Source: BPIH01 sp042408925
GTDB lineage: Bacteria; Chloroflexota; Limnocylindria; Limnocylindrales; CSP1-4
Assembly: GCA_042408925.1 (NCBI GenBank)
Contig: JBHOQO010000155.1
Coordinates: 1-17,804 of the forward strand
Reading direction: 5' to 3'
Length of the DNA stretch: 17,804 nucleotides
Shown here piece after piece: positions 8,333-14,353 of this stretch. The stretch's first letter is position 1; each line of letters opens with the position of its first letter. Below the pieces are notes generated by a model that worked only from the letters and a program-made list of their open reading frames with translations, made no database searches and had not been told where the DNA came from. The position numbers and the translations under genes were made by a program.

Positions 8333-8385
8333 CGGATCCGAGCGGTCGGCTCCAGGACGCGCCGGGCGGGCGGAGGAAGGCCGGG

Positions 8386-8640
8386 TCAGGCGCGGAACGC
8401 GCCGGCGTCCGCCTCCTGCAGGAGGCGCGGCCAGGCTGCCTCGACGGCCTCGACGAGCCAGGCTGGTTCCGGCGGGACCCCCGGCCGGGATGTCGATCGG
8501 CCAAGCCGGCGGTCGACGTGGGCGATGAGCTCGGCATCGTCGGCCTCGAAGGTTGGTCGGTCGAGGGTCGGGCCTCGATCGAGGGTCGACCAGAGGTCGA
8601 GGGACGGCCGCGAATCAGGGCGGGCGGGTCGGTTCGGCAC
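8386..8640 (-). CDS. Small hypothetical protein, 84 residues
   Basis: Unrecognised. The GTG at 8640 is preceded on the minus strand by GGAGGA and an 8-nt gap, a near-perfect Shine-Dalgarno, which is the main reason to believe in it; an earlier in-frame ATG at 8694 has no such support. The first 30 residues are Pro/Arg-rich and include a short internal repeat (STLDRGPTLDRPT) that reflects an imperfect DNA repeat around 8550-8605. The rest (ADDAELIAHVDRRLG, then PAWLVEAVEAAWPRLLQEA) is amphipathic helix-like, with no signal peptide, membrane segment or cysteine. It converges on cydC and diverges from mgsA. Confidence 0.5.
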   Translation of the reverse strand: MPNRPARPDSRPSLDLWSTLDRGPTLDRPTFEADDAELIAHVDRRLGRSTSRPGVPPEPAWLVEAVEAAWPRLLQEADAGAFRA

Positions 8641-8818
8641 GGTCGGTTCCTCCGCGGTAGGGGTGCGGTTCTCGCAACCGTGACGGTGCCGCAACGCACC
8701 GAGGTACCGACACGGCCGAGAAGTACCGGTGCCGGACCTGACCCCCGGTCCATCCAGCGCCCGGCGTGCGAGCCGCGCCGGCGGTTCCGGCCCGGCGATC
8801 TCCGGCCGGCCGCTCCGC

Positions 8819-8824
8819 TAGGAT
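8819..8824 (+). promoter_or_regulatory. -10 element before mgsA
   Basis: TAGGAT (4 of 6 to TATAAT) in the spacer between the divergent genes. No good -35 hexamer lies at the normal distance. Initiation near 8831 would give a leader of about 45 nt with the GAGGA Shine-Dalgarno. Confidence 0.35.
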
Positions 8825-8876
8825 GGCGCTGCCCCTCGTGCGCGACCGCCTCGAGGACCCTGTTCGAGGAACGACG

Positions 8877-9299
8877 ATGCCGAAGCGACCGACCCTCGCC
8901 CTCATCGCCCACGACGGCCGAAAGGCCGATCTCGTCGCCTGGGCGACCTTCAACCGGGGTCGCCTGGGCGAGTTCGACCTCGTCGCCACCGCCACGACCG
9001 GCTCGCTCCTTCGGGACAAGGTCGGGCTCGAGGTTCGATCGGTCCTCTCGGGGCCGCTCGGCGGCGACGCCCAGATCGCGGCGATGGTCGTCGAGCGGAA
9101 GATCCGGGCGGTCTTCTTCTTCGTCGACCCGCTGAGTGCCCATCCCCACGACCCCGACATCCGGACGGTCATGCGAGTCTGCAACGTTCATAACGTGCCG
9201 ATCGCGACGAACGTCGCGGCAGCCGACCTCATGCTCTCGTCGCCGCTCCTCGAGGCTACCGCCGGACGAGAGGGGGCGCAGCCCGTATCGGCCCGGTGA
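8877..9299 (+). CDS. mgsA: Methylglyoxal synthase
   Basis: 140 residues. Converts dihydroxyacetone phosphate to methylglyoxal and phosphate in the cytosol, a bypass of lower glycolysis under phosphate limitation or sugar stress. Family signatures are clear: ALIAHDGRK (Asp13), ATTGSL, SGPLGGDAQIA with the catalytic Asp64, and DPLSAHPHDPD with His91 and Asp94, matching E. coli Asp71, His98 and Asp101, then VPIATNVAAADLMLSS near the end. The chosen ATG 8877 follows GAGGA (8866-8870) by 6 nt; an ATG at 8823 is in frame but overlaps the -10-like TAGGAT and would add 18 non-conserved residues. The stop TGA (9297-9299) overlaps a possible GTG start of the next frame. Confidence 0.93.
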   Translation: MPKRPTLALIAHDGRKADLVAWATFNRGRLGEFDLVATATTGSLLRDKVGLEVRSVLSGPLGGDAQIAAMVVERKIRAVFFFVDPLSAHPHDPDIRTVMRVCNVHNVPIATNVAAADLMLSSPLLEATAGREGAQPVSAR

Positions 9300-9327
9300 G
9301 GCCCGCGTCGACCAGTGCCGCCTCGGC

Positions 9328-9333
9328 GATAAT
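9328..9333 (+). promoter_or_regulatory. -10 element for leaderless start of the CopC gene
   Basis: GATAAT (5 of 6 to TATAAT) lies 7 nt before ATG 9341, the spacing expected when transcription begins at the A of the start codon. No convincing -35 is seen. The hexamer overlaps the alternative ATG at 9332, which argues against that start. Confidence 0.35.
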
Positions 9334-9340
9334 GGCGACG

Positions 9341-10009
9341 ATGCCCCCTCCCTTCGACGTCCGCCGGCGGATCGGCCGACGGTCCGCCGCCGCGTTCACC
9401 TCCGCCATCGTCGGCTGGCTGGCGGCCGCCGGGGTCGCCTTCGGCCATGCCGACCTCGTCGACTCCACGCCCGCCGACGGGACGACGGTCCCGCCGCCGG
9501 GCGAGGTCGTCGCCACGTTCAGCGAGGCGATCGTCGGCGACGGCAGCGCCCTCGAGGTCCGTGACGCCGCCGGGGCGACGGTCGCGACCGGCGGGCTCGA
9601 TCCGAACGACCCGGACCACGTGACGATGCGGGTCGCCCTGCCGGTCCTCGCGCCGGGCACGTACACGGTCCGCTGGACGACGGTGGCCGAAGACGGCGAC
9701 GTCGAGCGGGGCACGTTCTCCTTCACCGTCGCCGTGGCGCCGAGCACCTCGCCGTCCCCGACCCCGACGCCGCTCCCGAGCCCGGTCGCGAGCGCGGCCC
9801 CCTCGGCGGGGGCGTCGGCCGCTCCGTCGCCGACGGCCGCACCGTCGCCGACGGCCGCACCGTCGCCGACGGCCGTACCGTCGCAACGTTCCGCACCCGC
9901 CCAGGACGGCGGGGCGGGGGATGCGACGGCCGTCGCGATCCCGATCGTGGCGGCCCTTGTCGTCGTCGGGCTCGCCGCGGCCTGGGTCCGTCGCCGACAA
10001 CGTGGATGA
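9341..10009 (+). CDS. CopC-domain secreted protein with C-terminal membrane anchor
   Basis: 222 residues from ATG 9341 (ATG 9332 or GTG 9296 are possible). A basic n-region and hydrophobic segment end in AFG, followed by HADLVDSTPADG, the mature N-terminus of CopC copper-binding proteins whose terminal His is a metal ligand. The beta-sandwich covers about 37-130. Where copper-binding CopC proteins usually have an Asp-x-His ligand pair (SxDxHP), this one reads AEDGDVERG, so the second ligand His is replaced by Asp and tight Cu(II) binding is doubtful. Then follows a Ser/Pro/Thr/Ala linker built from an 18-bp DNA repeat, a single membrane helix (AIPIVAALVVVGLAAAWV) and an RRRQRG anchor. It probably sits on the outer face of the membrane and is expressed together with the next two genes. 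Confidence 0.87.
   Translation: MPPPFDVRRRIGRRSAAAFTSAIVGWLAAAGVAFGHADLVDSTPADGTTVPPPGEVVATFSEAIVGDGSALEVRDAAGATVATGGLDPNDPDHVTMRVALPVLAPGTYTVRWTTVAEDGDVERGTFSFTVAVAPSTSPSPTPTPLPSPVASAAPSAGASAAPSPTAAPSPTAAPSPTAVPSQRSAPAQDGGAGDATAVAIPIVAALVVVGLAAAWVRRRQRG
9824..9877 (+). repeat. 18-bp tandem repeat in the CopC linker
   Basis: Three copies of an 18-bp unit (9824-9841, 9842-9859, 9860-9877; one substitution in the last) plus a partial fourth. They encode repeated PSPTAA hexapeptides of the extracytoplasmic linker, so copy changes would lengthen or shorten the linker without shifting frame. Confidence 0.85.
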
Positions 10010-10358
10010 GCGAGCCCGGACCGGAGTCGCCCGGCGCCGGGTCGGGTGGGTCCTTCGGGCGTTCCTCGTCGTCGCCGTCGGGGCGGTCGTCGTCGGCTGC
10101 GAGACCGGAACCGCGACGGCCCGGGGGGTCGTCGTCGCCGTCGACGCCCCGACTGCGACCGACGTCCGAGGCTTCACGCTCCGGACGGATGACGGCCGCC
10201 TCCTCACCTTCCGGGTCGGGCGGCTCGAGATCACGGGCGACGCCTTTCCGGCCGCCCACCTGCGCGAGCATCTGCGGACCCTCGTCCCCATCGTCGTCGC
10301 CTACCGGGTCGAGAACGGCGAGCTGGTCGCGATCCGCTTGGCCGACGCGCCACCATAG
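10002..10358 (+). CDS. Small lipoprotein with beta-rich domain
   Basis: 118 residues from GTG 10002, which overlaps the last 8 nt of the CopC gene; this start places a basic n-region (RARTGVARRR) before the hydrophobic stretch. VVVGC at about residues 28-32 reads as a lipobox, so Cys32 should be lipidated and the protein held on the outer membrane face. The rest alternates short strands (GVVVAVDAP, GFTLRTDDGRLLTFRVG, VPIVVAYRV, LVAIRLADA), suggesting a small OB- or SH3-like barrel. Function unknown; overlap and position tie it to the CopC protein. I recall similar small proteins from Chloroflexota genomes but know no characterised member. Confidence 0.72.
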   Translation: MDERARTGVARRRVGWVLRAFLVVAVGAVVVGCETGTATARGVVVAVDAPTATDVRGFTLRTDDGRLLTFRVGRLEITGDAFPAAHLREHLRTLVPIVVAYRVENGELVAIRLADAPP

Positions 10359-10388
10359 TCGTGCCCGTGCCGCCGTAGTCGTGCCCGT
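10356..10388 (+). repeat. 13-bp direct repeat at 20-bp period
   Basis: TAGTCGTGCCCGT occurs at 10356-10368 (overlapping the lipoprotein stop codon) and again at 10376-10388, a 20-bp period or about two helical turns, in the 58-bp spacer before the membrane-protein gene. It may be a pair of regulator half-sites or a chance duplication. Confidence 0.6.
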
Positions 10389-10416
10389 CCGTCATCGCTC
10401 AGCTGATCTTCGCGCC

Positions 10417-11883
10417 ATGTTGCCGTCACCGCACCGTCATCGTGCCTCGGCTGCCCGAGCAGTCGCCCTCGCCCTCGTCCTGAGCGGCCTGGCGGCCCTC
10501 ACCCCCGCCGTCGCCCTCGGCCACAGCCTCTCCGGCCGCTACGAATCGCCGCTCCCGCTCGCCGTCTACGTCGTCGGCGCAGCGATCGCCGTCGCGCTCT
10601 CCTTCGCCTTCGTCCTCGTCCGCGACGTCCGGTCGGGACCGCCGGCTCTCGGCGAGGCCGTGGTCGTCCCCCCGGCGGTCCGGCTCGGGCTCCGGGGCCT
10701 CGGCCTCGCCGGCTGGGGCTGGATCGTCGCCCAGGGGATCGCCGGCGGGGGAGGGGCGGCCGACGTCGGGTCCCTCTTCCTCTGGGTCTACGGCTGGGTC
10801 GGCCTGGCGATGATCTCGGCCCTCGGCGGTCCGCTTTGGGCCTGGCTGAACCCCTTCGCGACGCTCTATGACCTGGGCGCCCGGCTCCTTCGCCGGCTCG
10901 GCCTCCGGGGCGGCAGCCCGGCCCCGTATCCGGCCGGGCTCGCCGAGTGGCCTGCGGTCGCCGGGTTCGTCGTCTTCGTCTGGCTCGAGCTCGTCTTTAC
11001 CGTCGCCGGCTCGGGTCGGCCCCTGGCCGTCGTCCTCGTCGTCTACACGGGGCTGACGCTCCTCGCCATGGCCCAGTGGGGCCGGGACGTCTGGCTCGCC
11101 CGGGGCGAGGTCTTCAGCGTCTGGTTCGGCCTCCTCGGGCGCCTCGCGCCGTGGGCCCTCGACGGCTCGCCGGCGACCGGCCGGCTGCGGCGCCAACCCC
11201 TGGGCGCCGGCCTCGCCCGCGGGTCGTGGACGCTGCCGCTCGTCGTCCTCGTCGCCGCCGCGACGGGCTCGATCCTCTACGACGGGCTCTCGCAGACCGA
11301 GCTCTGGTTCGAGCGCTTCGGGCTCCCGTCGACCGGTGGGGCGACGCTCCTCCTGCTCGGCTTCCTCGCCCTCGTGGCCGGGCTCGTCCTCGCCGTCGGG
11401 TCCCGGGTCGGCTGGGCCGCCATCGGCCCCGGGCTCCTCCCGATCGCGGTCGGCTACCTCGTCGCCCACTACCTGACGTACGTCCTGCTCGACGGCCAGC
11501 GGATCGTCATTGCCGTCTCGGACCCGCTCCAGCGCGGGTGGGACCTCTTCGGGACGGCCTTCTATGAGCCGTCGATCGCCTGGCTCCCGCCGAGCCTCGT
11601 GTGGACCGTCCAGCTCGTCGCCGTCGTCGGGGGTCACATGGTCGGTGCCTGGGCCGGCCACGTCGCCGCGGCCCGCTCGGCCGGAGCGACGTCGGCCCGG
11701 GAGCTGCGACTCCGGCAGATCCCGCTGGCGGCGCTCATGGTCCTCCTGACGGCGACGACGCTCTGGTCGCTCGGACAGGGGATCGTCGAGACGGGCGGCG
11801 GAGGTGCGGCGGCGGGCCCGACGGCCGGACCGACCGCGGGCGCCGCGGGCTTCGATCACGGCGGGTCGGGCGGCGCCTCGTAG
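10417..11883 (+). CDS. Polytopic membrane protein, fenitrothion hydrolase-like family
   Basis: 488 residues from ATG 10417 (GTG 10381 is an in-frame alternative; neither has a good Shine-Dalgarno). It begins with a signal-like segment ending ALGHS, then about eleven hydrophobic helices. Features that match the family often auto-labelled 'fenitrothion hydrolase' in actinobacteria and Chloroflexota are the early GHSLSGRYESPLP, the WLNPFATLYD loop, the WPAVAGFVVFVWLELVF helix, RGEVFSVWFGLLGRLAP and LYDGLSQTELW. Late histidines in VAHYLTYVLLDGQ and GGHMVGAWAGH could bind metal. The C-terminal 35 residues are Gly/Ala-rich. The hydrolase name should not be taken as function; nothing here looks like a soluble phosphotriesterase. 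Its place after the CopC and lipoprotein genes suggests a shared envelope or metal role, which is inference. Confidence 0.8.
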   Translation: MLPSPHRHRASAARAVALALVLSGLAALTPAVALGHSLSGRYESPLPLAVYVVGAAIAVALSFAFVLVRDVRSGPPALGEAVVVPPAVRLGLRGLGLAGWGWIVAQGIAGGGGAADVGSLFLWVYGWVGLAMISALGGPLWAWLNPFATLYDLGARLLRRLGLRGGSPAPYPAGLAEWPAVAGFVVFVWLELVFTVAGSGRPLAVVLVVYTGLTLLAMAQWGRDVWLARGEVFSVWFGLLGRLAPWALDGSPATGRLRRQPLGAGLARGSWTLPLVVLVAAATGSILYDGLSQTELWFERFGLPSTGGATLLLLGFLALVAGLVLAVGSRVGWAAIGPGLLPIAVGYLVAHYLTYVLLDGQRIVIAVSDPLQRGWDLFGTAFYEPSIAWLPPSLVWTVQLVAVVGGHMVGAWAGHVAAARSAGATSARELRLRQIPLAALMVLLTATTLWSLGQGIVETGGGGAAAGPTAGPTAGAAGFDHGGSGGAS

Positions 11884-11960
11884 GACCACTCGCTGCGCGT
11901 TCGCGGCCGCGGCCGCGGCTCCACCGGCCGGGGGAGCCGGCGCTGGGACGAAGGTACGGC

Positions 11961-11989
11961 TTGGCGCCCCCGCCCCGGACCCCTACGAT
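11961..11989 (+). promoter_or_regulatory. Promoter of the helix-turn-helix gene
   Basis: TTGGCG (11961-11966, 4 of 6) and TACGAT (11984-11989, 4 of 6) are separated by exactly 17 bp. Initiation near 11996 gives a leader of about 86 nt to ATG 12082, or about 5 nt to the in-frame GTG at 12001. Confidence 0.5.
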
Positions 11990-12081
11990 CCGCTCCCGAA
12001 GTGGCCGATCCCTACCCCGTCCCACCCCCGAAGCACCGAACCACCGCAACCCCCGCAGACGTGCGCGAACGAGGCAAGAGC

Positions 12082-12312
12082 ATGGCATCGATGACCGCCC
12101 GCGAGCTCCGCCGTGCTCGCGACTACAGCCGGCCCCGAGAGCTCGGACCGCTCCTGACCGCGAGCGAGGTCGCCGAGCTCCTCCACCTCCACGTCAACAC
12201 CGTGAAGCGGCTGGGGGACCGCGGCGAGCTGCCGTTCTATCGGGTCTGCAAGCGGGGGGATCGTCGCTTCCGGCTCGAGGACGTCCTCGAGTTCCTGGCC
12301 CGGAACAAGTAG
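12082..12312 (+). CDS. BldC/excisionase-family helix-turn-helix DNA-binding protein
   Basis: 76 residues. After a basic N-terminus, LLTASEVAELLHLHVNTVKRL (residues 24-44) is a MerR-type helix-turn-helix, followed by the wing GELPFYRVCKRGDRRFR and the recognition-domain end LEDVLEFLARNK; this is the whole HTH_17 fold, as in BldC and excisionases. Start ATG 12082 has GAGG (12071-12074) at 7-nt spacing; the in-frame GTG 12001 would add 27 residues of Pro-rich sequence and cannot be excluded because it lies about 5 nt after the predicted transcription start. A single-copy regulator is likely. The palindromes beginning about 110 bp downstream are candidate targets, but BldC relatives usually bind direct repeats, so the link is only a guess. 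Confidence 0.87.
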   Translation: MASMTARELRRARDYSRPRELGPLLTASEVAELLHLHVNTVKRLGDRGELPFYRVCKRGDRRFRLEDVLEFLARNK

Positions 12313-12390
12313 CGGTCCTCGTGGCCGCCGACGAGAGGGGGGACCAGGGCCGCCGGCCGCCGACCACGCCAGCCACGGCCTCCGAGCCCG

Positions 12391-12420
12391 CCAGCCACGG
12401 CTCGCTGGTTCTTCTCGTTT
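12391..12420 (+). terminator. Terminator-like hairpin after the HTH gene
   Basis: CCAGC (12391-12395) and GCTGG (12404-12408) form a 5-bp stem with an 8-nt loop, followed by TTCTTCTCGTTT. The stem is short, so this is tentative. It overlaps the second copy of a 12-bp direct repeat, GCCAGCCACGGC at 12368-12379 and 12390-12401. Confidence 0.35.
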
Positions 12421-12641
12421 ACTCGTCCGGAGAGTGAGCCGCCGAATCGGGTGCCGATTTTCCACTGTCCGCACCCCTTCGCCGAGCGTGGCCGAGCTCG
12501 CTGAGCGGCGCGCCTGGCCGCGGATCTTCCACGGTACCCGCCCGACGAGTAGATCGGCAAAACGGATCGCCGGCTTACTCGCCCGGCGAGTATTCGAGAA
12601 GTTCGGGGCCGTCGGCCGAGCCGCTCACTCGCGGTGCGAGT
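12421..12641. repeat. Array of five related 15-bp palindromes in a gene-free region
   Basis: Sites share the pattern A(C/A)TCG-N5-CGA(G/T)T: 12421-12435 ACTCGTCCGGAGAGT, 12445-12459 AATCGGGTGCCGATT, 12536-12550 ACCCGCCCGACGAGT, 12577-12591 ACTCGCCCGGCGAGT and 12627-12641 ACTCGCGGTGCGAGT. The fourth is a perfect palindrome that extends to 17 bp with flanking T and A; the second and fifth have perfect 6-bp arms; the first and third each have a mismatch. Centres are 24, 91, 41 and 50 bp apart. Repeated operator-like symmetry in 220 bp of non-coding DNA suggests binding sites for a dimeric protein. The surrounding 12313-12815 contains no credible gene. Confidence 0.65.
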
Positions 12642-12725
12642 AGCGTGGAAAACGCACCGCCCTGCGGTCCGCCGGAGAACCCCCGGTCGAGCTGGCGCGG
12701 CGGCGATCCGTGTCCACCATCCGAC

Positions 12726-12751
12726 CCGGGCACCGGCAACCGGGTGCCCGG
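12726..12751. terminator. Strong GC hairpin between convergent genes
   Basis: CCGGGCACC (12726-12734) and GGTGCCCGG (12743-12751) give a perfect 9-bp stem with an 8-nt loop, 65 bp beyond the aminotransferase stop. It has no T tract on either strand. It may end or stabilise the aminotransferase message. Confidence 0.45.
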
Positions 12752-12811
12752 CCGAGCCCGATCCAGCCGAGCCGGATCCGGCCGAGCCCGATCCAGCCGA
12801 GCCGCGCCGCG
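12752..12811. repeat. 15-bp tandem repeat, four units
   Basis: Units at 12752, 12767, 12782 and 12797 follow CCGAGCC(C/G)GATCC(A/G)G; the first and third are identical and the fourth diverges in its second half. The repeat lies between the hairpin and the aminotransferase stop codon at 12816, outside any supported gene. Confidence 0.8.
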
Positions 12812-12815
12812 CGCC

Positions 12816-14153
12816 CTAGAGGCCAGCCGCCTCCGGGTGCGTCGGCAAGCTCGCGAGGGCTCGCTCGAAGATGGCGAGCGCCTCGGCCACCTCCTCCCGC
12901 GTCACGTCGAGGGGCGGAATGAAGCGGACGACGTTGTGGTCGCGGCCGCAGGAGAGGACGAGGAGCCCCTCGTCGAGACAGCGGGCGAGGAGGGCGTCGA
13001 CGAGCGCCCCGTCGGGCTCCCGGGTCCGGCGGTCGCGGACGAACTCGACCCCGATCATGAGGCCGAGGCCCCGGACGTCGCCGATCCGCTCGTCGCTCGC
13101 CATGAGGCCCCGAAGGGCGTCCCGAAGCTCGGCGCCCCTCGCCGCCGCGTTCTCGACGAGCCGCTCCTCCCGGATCGTCTCGAGGACCGCGAGCCCGGCC
13201 GCGCAGGCGACCGGGTTGCCCCCGAAGGTCGTCCCGTGGGCACTCTTGCCCCACCGCTCCTGGAGCGCGCGGGTCGAGACGATCGCCGAGAGCGGAAGGC
13301 CGTTCGCGATCGCCTTCGCGAGGCAGACGACGTCGGGCACGATCCCCGCGTGCTCGAAGGCCCACATCCGACCCGTCCGCCCGAAGCCGGTCTGGACCTC
13401 GTCGACGACGAGGAGGATCCCGTGCTCGTCGGCGATCCGGCGGAGGCCGCGCAGGAAGGCCGGCGGGGCCGGCACGTAACCGCCCTCGCCCTGGACCGGC
13501 TCGATGAGGAAGGCGGCGACGGCATCGGGCGGGATCGTCGTCTCGAAGAGCCGCGCGACGGCGGCGAGGCAGGTTTCGACCGCCCGCTCCTCGTCGCCTC
13601 CGAAGTCGCGGTAGACGGCGGGGAAGGGGAGGAGGTGGACGCCGGGGAGGAACGGTTCGTAGCCGCGCCGGTAGAGGATGTTCGACGAGGTGACCGAGGC
13701 CGCCCCGAAGGTCCGACCGTGGAAGCCGCCCTGAAAGGCGACGATCCCCGGCCGCCCGGTCACCCGGCGGGCGAGCTTGAGGGCCCCCTCGATCGCCTCG
13801 GCACCGCTGTTGCCGAAGAAGACGGTGTCGAGGGGGGCCGGCATCTCGGCCGCGATCGCCGCGGCGAGGCGCACGACCGGCTCCGAATAGCCGATCGCCG
13901 CCGTCGGCCCGATGAGGCGGTCGACCTGGGCGTGGATCGCCGCGGTCACCTTCGGGTGCCGATGCCCGAGGGCGGTGACGGCGATCCCGTTCGCGAAGTC
14001 GAGGTAGGCGCGGCCGGCGGTGTCGTAGAGGCGGTGCCCCTCGCCGTGACTCCAGCTCACCTCGAAGTAGCGCCCGAGGACCGGCGAGAGGTGCGGCCGG
14101 GCGAGGGCGGCGAGGTCGAGGGCGGCGGTCTGGCTGACGGTCGGTCGTTCCAT
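12816..14153 (-). CDS. Class-III PLP-dependent aminotransferase (GabT-like)
   Basis: 445 residues. Transfers an amino group from an omega-amino acid or similar donor to 2-oxoglutarate or pyruvate in the cytosol. PLP-site elements are in order: GNSGAEA (114-120), the FHGRT segment (144-148), IEPVQGEGGY (217-226), DEVQTGFGRTG with Asp251 at the pyridine nitrogen, Lys280 in CLAKAIANGLP forming the Schiff base, and HGTTFGGNP (307-314). Sequence style is closest to 4-aminobutyrate or 5-aminovalerate aminotransferases, but substrate cannot be fixed from sequence. Start ATG 14153 precedes a conserved N-terminus and has GAGG 10 nt upstream; the open frame runs further upstream without support. It is divergent from an acyl-CoA dehydrogenase across 200 bp, hinting at joint control of one catabolic route. 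Confidence 0.92.
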   Translation of the reverse strand: MERPTVSQTAALDLAALARPHLSPVLGRYFEVSWSHGEGHRLYDTAGRAYLDFANGIAVTALGHRHPKVTAAIHAQVDRLIGPTAAIGYSEPVVRLAAAIAAEMPAPLDTVFFGNSGAEAIEGALKLARRVTGRPGIVAFQGGFHGRTFGAASVTSSNILYRRGYEPFLPGVHLLPFPAVYRDFGGDEERAVETCLAAVARLFETTIPPDAVAAFLIEPVQGEGGYVPAPPAFLRGLRRIADEHGILLVVDEVQTGFGRTGRMWAFEHAGIVPDVVCLAKAIANGLPLSAIVSTRALQERWGKSAHGTTFGGNPVACAAGLAVLETIREERLVENAAARGAELRDALRGLMASDERIGDVRGLGLMIGVEFVRDRRTREPDGALVDALLARCLDEGLLVLSCGRDHNVVRFIPPLDVTREEVAEALAIFERALASLPTHPEAAGL

Positions 14154-14340
14154 CGTGGGCTGGCCTCGCATCGGTGGGTCGTGGGCGATGGGCGGGCGCC
14201 GCGCGGCGCCGGGAGGTTGCGCCGCCGCGCCTGACGGGGGACACCCCGGCGAGGATACCGCGGCCCCCGGGGACGAGCGCGCCGGTCGCTCAAGTCGCGG
14301 TCGGATCGGGAACGGCCGACCCGGCCGGCCGCGCCCGTGC

Positions 14341-14346
14341 CACAAT
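14341..14346 (+). promoter_or_regulatory. -10 element for leaderless start of the acyl-CoA dehydrogenase
   Basis: CACAAT (4 of 6 or better to TATAAT) lies 7 nt before ATG 14354, the same spacing as at the CopC gene, and no Shine-Dalgarno is present. This fits transcription beginning at the start codon. A -35 is not evident. Confidence 0.4.
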
Positions 14347-14353
14347 CGCGGCC

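Noticed and set aside
9824..9877. CRISPR-like repeat
   Set aside because: Units are adjacent without spacers and encode an in-frame linker. No CRISPR array was seen anywhere in the window.
12001..12081. 27-residue N-terminal extension of the HTH protein
   Set aside because: Pro-rich and unlike the family; ATG 12082 has a proper Shine-Dalgarno. Kept only as an alternative because GTG 12001 is close to the predicted transcription start.
12434..12643. 69-codon frame from GTG in the gene-free region
   Set aside because: No Shine-Dalgarno, no recognisable domain, and it runs through four of the palindromes and both kinds of motif there.
12313..12815. Chromosomal origin of replication
   Set aside because: DnaA-like boxes are imperfect, there is no AT-rich unwinding stretch and no dnaA, dnaN or similar gene in the window.
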